A DNA stretch of 64,000 nt, from assembly GCA_029962745.1 (NCBI GenBank), contig CM057157.1, positions 3,331,032-3,395,031 on the forward strand, read 5' to 3'. Of the stretch, positions 57,847-64,000 are shown piece by piece. Source of the stretch: Echinometra lucunter (lineage: Eukaryota > Echinodermata > Echinoidea > Camarodonta > Echinometridae). Below the pieces are notes generated by a model. It worked only from the letters and a program-made list of their open reading frames with translations. It searched no databases and was not told the origin of the DNA. Made by a program: the position numbers and the translations under genes. Within the stretch, counting starts at the first letter, position 1. Each line of letters opens with the position of its first letter.

Positions 57847-58381
57847 CTGCCGGTACAGAGTAACGAAGGAAATTAGTAACATGCCTACATCTTGACGTTC
57901 CTTGATGATTTATTGGAAAGTTAAGAGAGCTATTAAGCCTGACCCTTCAAATCAGCATTGAATTTGTTTTTTCTCTTTTTCTCTCTCAGCGGCTTTGCTT
58001 TCCTGATGTAGTTATTTATGTGAAAATTACAACATTATATTTGCAGCAATGGAAATAACCACAAAAGTCGACTTGAAGTCTGGCCAACTCAAGTCGACAA
58101 CGCCGACCTTAGAAATTTTACGACCTACAATGTATTTGCTCCGCTGTCGACTTCAGGTCTGCCGAGTTGAGGTGACCAGACCTCATGTCAATTTCCATGT
58201 GTGTACTGCCATTGCATTGTTGCATATGATATTATAATGATAAACGAACCTTTTTTTATTAGGGTATGACAACATTGTGGTCATTTGAAAATAAAATATG
58301 GTCAACTTTACCCTGTAAAAAAAAAATGTAATGAATATAATGTTGATGTCCAGGGCAAGGTTTACGTGGTAATTAACTGAT

Positions 58382-59820
58382 CTACCGTGTGGCCCCAGAA
58401 AAAAAAAAACTTTACACTTTTGAAATGGCTGCCTAATAAAAAAATATATATGATTCTGGTGGGAAAGGTTTACATATATGGATAGATCATGGACCCAACT
58501 TTCACATGAAACCAAAAAGCTAGAAAATAATTCATGCTTGGTGAGCACTGCTGATTTTTGAAAAGGATATGCAAATTAGGTTGCGCAGGAATTACACCTT
58601 TCAATTTGTGAGAGATGAGTCCTTTGGAGGCTACAGAATTGAGGGTGATATGATGAATTTATGATCAGTTGCATTCAGTGTAGGTTTGCTGAGTGAGTTT
58701 TATGGTTTATTAAATCAAAATTTTATGCATGAGTGAACGGGAATTGCAATCATTATTGCAGCATTGTACCTATCCCTGGTAGACTCAGTGGTGTGTTCAT
58801 GGGAGTCAGGATGTGGTGATGGTACATGTTGCAAGGGAGATGAGATAGAGGGTAGGATGGGATGGATTGGAGGGTGGATGGGATAAGGATCAAGAGGACA
58901 TTAAGCCCCCCCCCCCCCCCCCTTTCTCTCTCTCTCTCTCTCTCGTTTTCTGGGTGTGGTGGTACATATCTTGACAATTCATATTCATTGGTCTCCTCTG
59001 CACAATATCAAAACCACCTTCCTTATCCCGAATACTATCATGTCCCATATTTGGTCTTATAGCTCTCACCCATTGACCTGAAGAATATATAATAAGTAGC
59101 CAACATTATGTGACATTCCTTTTTTCTCTCTTACAAGATGGATGAAACTGTTGTAAAATTGAAAAGAAAATCAACTGAAAAGGAAGACTGACATGTTCAT
59201 TTTACAAATTTTACCGTATTTATTGTGAGAAACTCAACTGCTAAAATGACTGGTGGGTTGGTTGATTGAGTGATTGACTGAGTTACCAGGAAAGGGGAGA
59301 GAGAGGGGGGGGGGGCATACAATGTCCCCTTGACCCTTATCCCACCCACCCAACAATGTCCTACCTTACGGTACATCTCACCTCCCCTGCACCATGTACC
59401 ATTACCCAATCCTGACTCCCATGAACAAACCTGGGAAAGTAGTACAATACTACAATAATCAATGCAATTCCTGTTCACTCATGCATAAAATTTTGATCTA
59501 TTAAACCATAATATTCAATTAGCAAACCCAAACTAATTGCAACTGATCATGAATTCATCATATTCCCCTCAATTTTGTAACCTCTAAACGACTCACCTCT
59601 CATAACTGGAAGGCGCAATTCCTGCGCAACCTAATTTTCATACCCTTTACAAAAGTTAGCAGTGCTCACCCAAGCATGAATTACTTTCGGCCTTTTTGGT
59701 CTCATGTGAAAGTTTAGTCCATAAACTATCCATACACATAAACCTTCTCCGTCAGAATCATATATTTTTCACTTGGCAGCCATTTCAAAAGTGTAAAGTT
59801 CTTTTGGGGACGTACGGTAT
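58382..59820. repeat. Large inverted repeat, arms about 540-570 bp
   Basis: Arms at about 58382-58955 and 59280-59820 are diverged reverse complements. Shared blocks include ACTTTACACTTTTGAAATGG, AATTCATGCTTGG, GGTTGCGCAGGAATT, TCAAAATTTTATGCATGAGT and GTTCATGGGAGTCAGGAT. The inner ends are a C run plus CT repeat and its complement. The spacer is about 325 bases. Confidence 0.85.
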
Positions 59821-59879
59821 AAGATAAAGATTATTTTCTATTTTAGCCATTGACCGAAAATTATCTTCTACTCTTAACT

Positions 59880-59921
59880 ACAACAACTACTACTACTACT
59901 GCTACTAAATGATAATAATAA

Positions 59922-59978
<57 letters not shown>

Positions 59979-59979
59979 G

Positions 59980-60013
<34 letters not shown>

Positions 60014-60016
60014 TAA
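59880..60016. repeat. ACT/AAT triplet microsatellite leading into a gap
   Basis: (ACT)n then (AAT)n/(GAT)n runs directly into N, so the gap probably reflects unassembled repeat. Confidence 0.9.
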
Positions 60017-60516
60017 NNNNNNNNNNNNNNNNNNNNNNNNNNNNNNNNNNNNNNNNNNNNNNNNNNNNNNNNNNNNNNNNNNNNNNNNNNNNNNNNNNNN
60101 NNNNNNNNNNNNNNNNNNNNNNNNNNNNNNNNNNNNNNNNNNNNNNNNNNNNNNNNNNNNNNNNNNNNNNNNNNNNNNNNNNNNNNNNNNNNNNNNNNNN
60201 NNNNNNNNNNNNNNNNNNNNNNNNNNNNNNNNNNNNNNNNNNNNNNNNNNNNNNNNNNNNNNNNNNNNNNNNNNNNNNNNNNNNNNNNNNNNNNNNNNNN
60301 NNNNNNNNNNNNNNNNNNNNNNNNNNNNNNNNNNNNNNNNNNNNNNNNNNNNNNNNNNNNNNNNNNNNNNNNNNNNNNNNNNNNNNNNNNNNNNNNNNNN
60401 NNNNNNNNNNNNNNNNNNNNNNNNNNNNNNNNNNNNNNNNNNNNNNNNNNNNNNNNNNNNNNNNNNNNNNNNNNNNNNNNNNNNNNNNNNNNNNNNNNNN
60501 NNNNNNNNNNNNNNNN
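60017..60516. other. Assembly gap (500 N)
   Basis: Exactly 500 N, a placeholder length. Confidence 0.99.
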
Positions 60517-61240
60517 ACACCATTTCCAGTTGAAGCCATTGTGTACTCAACAAAAACTTTTTGCCCAATAACTAAGAAAAAAAAAAAGTTTATCGCCGAT
60601 AAACCCCCGACAAACATTGTTTTTCGACCGATAAATTCTGTTTTCACCGATAAACCCCGTTTATTGCGAAAAATTCTGTTTGTTACTGGATAAACATAGT
60701 TTTTCCGAAAAACAATGTTGATCGACCGAAAAACGCTGTTTATCGAGCAATAAAGAATGTTTTTCGACCGAAAAGCAATTTTTTCCCGACCAATTCAGAC
60801 ACGCCTTTGTCGAGAAGATTGACGTATTTGTTTCGGAAATATGGTCATTTTAAAATTGAAGTTCGGCCAACATGCCTATGGAATGTGAGCCTTTGACATG
60901 TTAGAGACAGTGGCGGCACCAATGTGGGGGGGGGGGGGGGGGCATGGGGGGCATTTGCCCCCCCCCCCCCCCCCCGAACTTTTGAGGACTGAAAAGAAGC
61001 ATTAATTCTGTAATTTGTAAATAAGTAGATCCTGTCATAAGCATCTTATTCAAGCTGTGAAGTGCTCTAAAATACTATTTTCCGCTCTTCAAAACTTGAA
61101 AATTTTCTCACTCAGTCGATGTTGGCTTACTCGCACACTATTTGTAATAAGTTTATAGCACTTGTAATATCTTATAGTAAGGCAGACAGTTCAATGTGTA
61201 ATACACAAGCTAATGTAATTGTTAAACTACAGTACATGGC
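60517..61240. other. Intergenic or 5' intron, repetitive
   Basis: Near 60590-60780 the motif CGA(C)CGA(T/A)AAA recurs irregularly (ACCGATAAA, CGACCGAAAA). A G-run/C-run block lies at 60917-60975. No exon seen. Confidence 0.45.
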
Positions 61241-61540
61241 ATTGGCGTAAATCCCGGGGGGATGGGGATATATCCCCCACCTTTTTGAGAGGGGGGATGG
61301 CGTGTACAAATATTTCCCCCTACACTTTTCAAGGAAGAAATGATATTTGAATTAATCAGTTAAAAGAATTTTTAATAATCTTTCATTAACAAGCATCCAA
61401 TTTTAGAATTTTTATTTGAAAATGCGATTGAAAACCAAAAAAGCGGTTATTTTTGGCTCACTCGCTTCGCTCGCTCGTCATATTTTAGAATGTTCATTTG
61501 AAAATGTGATTGAAACCAGAAAAAGTGTTATTTATTCCAA
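61241..61540 (+). mobile_element. MITE, third copy, truncated
   Basis: It starts ATTGGCGTAAATCCCGG and follows the family through two GATTGAAA subunits, then loses similarity before the other terminal repeat. Confidence 0.65.
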
Positions 61541-61829
61541 CAAACTACGAAAAACTTTTTTTTCTTCTAGAAATTTCTGTAATTATACATACAGAGAGAA
61601 AACTGAAAAAACTTCCTTCCAGAAGATTCTTCAATCATATAACGCCTCCCCCGCCGCTAGAAAGAAAGCTTACCGTAGTAAAGGTTTTTAAAAGGTTTTA
61701 ACTGTTTACATTATCCAAGTAAGCTTTTTAACCTGTACATATTAAAACATTATCAAACTTGTCTCTATGAACAAGCAAAAGAAAAAAAAATCTAACGACG
61801 AACTGTCACAAAATGAATAATTTCACCCT

Positions 61830-62900
61830 TTACATTCTTGGAAGAGCATCAGCAATCGCATTATTCTTTTCACGTATATGTACAATTTGCAAGGGGAATG
61901 GTTGGAGCATGAGGCTCCATGATTATTTTAAGTTGTTGATTCTTTATTTTGAATTTTTCGAAGAACACAAAGAGGGTTACGGTCTGTGTAGACCGTGATA
62001 TCCCCTTTACGTGTAGGTTAGGTACACATCAAACTGCTATAGAACAAGTACGGGACTCATGGCCTCTTTCTTGATAGTGGAATACTTCCTCTGAATTTGG
62101 TTTAGTTTCTTAGAGATGTAGGAAATAGGGTTTCAAAGCCTTCATCATCTTCTTTGAGCAATACTGCTCCTACTCCAACATCACAGGCGTCAATAGCCAC
62201 TTTGAATGGGTTTGTAAAACTTGGAGCCGCAAGAACAGGCGCATTCGCCAAAATGGCCTTCACCTCCTCAAACGATCTCTGCATGCATCAGATACTTCAC
62301 TTTTGCCTATACAATACTGCAGTTTGGAACCAATTTCCTGTTAAAACCATTCTTATCTGGGAATCTGAGAAACGGGGAAGTCCAGGATTGCCGCTATCTT
62401 TCCTCTTATATGTAGCACTTGCCCCTGACCAACAACATGACCGAGATAGGTGACCTTTGCCTTGGCAAATTCACCCTTATGCAGATTCACTACTATATTG
62501 GCTTTACCTAACCTGTCAAACAGTGCTCTCAAATGATGGAGATGATCACCCCATGTGTCACGGTACACTAAAATATCTCTATACATGTATAATTGTCAAA
62601 CTCAGCAATCTCGTGATTTGTTAATCTTTGAAGGGTTCCTTGACTTTGTACAGAAATATGCCTTCATGTGTCACAAAGGCTGATTTCTCTTTGGCTCAGT
62701 CAAATAGTGGCGCCTGCCAATATCCATTCACCAACTCTATAAAGGCAGAGTTCCCAACCGTATCCAACCTAAGAACTGGATATGAGTCGGTTTTAGTCAC
62801 TGCATTTAACTTCCGGTAATCAATGCAAAATATCTGAGAGCCATCTGGCTTTGGGACTATTACGATAGGGGAATTCCAACTACTCTGACTTGGTTCGATT
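61830..62900 (-). pseudogene. Decayed Ty3/gypsy-type pol (reverse transcriptase and RNase H)
   Basis: Fragments in different frames run in pol order: IDYRKLNAVTK, then FIELVNGYWQAPLFD with an in-frame TGA (62696-62698), then DHLHHLRALFDRLGKAN and TYLGHVVG, then RNase H parts SFEEVKAILANAPVLAAPS, ISYISKKLNQ and finally NNAIADAL. The YxDD catalytic site reads YRD, so one Asp is lost. Stops and frameshifts show it is dead. No LTRs were identified. Confidence 0.85.
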
Positions 62901-64000
62901 ATGTTATTATCTTACATGCTTATCTTGCAACTGGATTTCCTTATTCACCTTTTCCCATTTTCTTGGCTAAGGTATATAAAGATGTTGTTTGATAGGTTTT
63001 ACATCACCTACATCTACATTTATGTACAGTCAAAGGAATACGATCTGGTTTGTCTTTGCACACACGCTTCTATTTTTTTTTCAACAGGCCAGCTATATTA
63101 TGTCACTTCTCTTAATTTAGGATAGGTGTTTTACAGCTTCATCAAAATTTCTAACCTCTCTGAGTGAGATAAATTTACTGCACATGGTTCATTCTTTAGC
63201 ACATCTGTGTGAGATAGTTCCTTCTCTTTGTCTACACTGCATTTATCTATGTCTGCCTGTTTCTCTTTTTCATAACCTGTGCTAAATTCGAATAAAGTAC
63301 ATAACGCGCTGTTGACTTATGTACTGTAAAAGTTAGGTAACAAAAAAAAAAAAAAAAGAAAATCGACTCGCCAATGAGGTAATGTAAATATTAATCCACT
63401 GCAGTTTTGCCTCCTCTCTTTTCAGCAGTATCTAAAATCCGTCAAAATTTCATGCGATCATCTCAATGCAAATGTTTTATTACGTGCAAGCGCTAGCTCC
63501 CCGCAGATCGTCCATATGCCTACGTCATCATTGGGGACCCGTTTCGCTCCAAGCCACTTCCGGGTTCTGAGAATCAAAGGGGCGTTTTTGGAAAACGTGT
63601 TTTAGATCATTTCTTGGAATCTACAGGGGCAATAATGAACATCATTGTCTTCTACATACTTCCCCGTTTCCATTCATATATTTTTTGTTATTGAAAATAG
63701 AAATAACCCATTTTCAAATTAAAATGCATCAATAAATAATTAATTCATAAGGGGAATCTCCATAGGCAAACAATTGTAATGTAACAGAGTATAGCATATC
63801 AGATAGGCAAACAATTACAAGCCATCATAAAAGCATGACAAGCTCTTGAATGTACCGATAAGTCTAATTCACTTCAATGCAAACCTACATTTATGTTCTT
63901 CCCGATCAAAAAGTTGTAAAGCCAGGGAATAATATCCCAAAGTCCTTTGGAAGTGCATGGAGACGTTAGATGATGACGTGATATGTACTACGCAAGATCG
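62901..64000. other. No gene recognised
   Basis: AT-rich sequence with the small dispersed block at 63299-63329 shared with 28982-29013. Any 5' exons of gene B must lie beyond this end or be too short to recognise. Confidence 0.5.

Noticed and set aside
59861..60693. Open frames across the 60-kb gap
   Set aside because: N plus a triplet microsatellite.

Overview
This is repeat-rich, AT-rich animal genomic DNA. It has short exons, GT-AG introns of roughly 0.3-4 kb, tRNA-derived SINEs, terminal-inverted-repeat elements, a Ty3/gypsy relic, many microsatellites and two 500-base runs of N. The gene content (C-type lectin/FN3 receptor, receptor tyrosine phosphatase) and repeat style suggest an invertebrate deuterostome, most likely an echinoderm such as a sea urchin. 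That assignment is inference.

Two split genes can be assembled exon by exon, with all splice phases agreeing. Gene A (+, 694-11479, 5' end off the left edge) encodes a type I membrane receptor. Its parts are two C-type lectin domains, one fibronectin III domain, one transmembrane helix and a short tail with three tyrosine motifs, YQDL-x8-YEEL-x6-YVNI. These form two overlapping ITAMs ending at the natural stop. Gene B (-, 57846-37734, 5' end not found) encodes a receptor protein tyrosine phosphatase. It has five EGF-like modules, the first three closely patterned on Tie/TEK receptors, then an Ig-like domain, FN3, a transmembrane helix, a catalytically intact PTP D1, a degenerate PTP D2 and a tail rich in YxN motifs.

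The genes are convergent (tail to tail) and about 26 kb apart. Their FN3 domains are clearly related to each other: single phase 1-1 exons sharing WRQW, GDGP, YKVYV and QGPALT. A plausible reading is a lineage-specific pair made from shared modules, one able to recruit SH2 kinases through ITAMs and one able to reverse or tune tyrosine phosphorylation. The functional link is inference.

Layout: 1-11.5 kb, gene A with intronic repeats (SINEs, a Mutator-like MITE nested in G-rich repeats, a 555-bp TIR element, microsatellites). 11.5-37.7 kb, an intergenic repeat field: a 0.4-kb tandem repeat at 19 kb, an assembly gap at 21.8 kb, a local duplication at 22-25 kb, a 15-bp minisatellite in two opposite orientations at 26 and 28 kb, a 167/184-bp satellite at 27 kb, a degenerate GTGCCC repeat at 30 kb, and two perfect hairpins at 31.4 and 34.7 kb. 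37.7-57.8 kb, gene B. 57.8-64 kb, a large inverted repeat, an assembly gap in a microsatellite, and a decayed gypsy pol. I found no further convincing exons in the intergenic regions.
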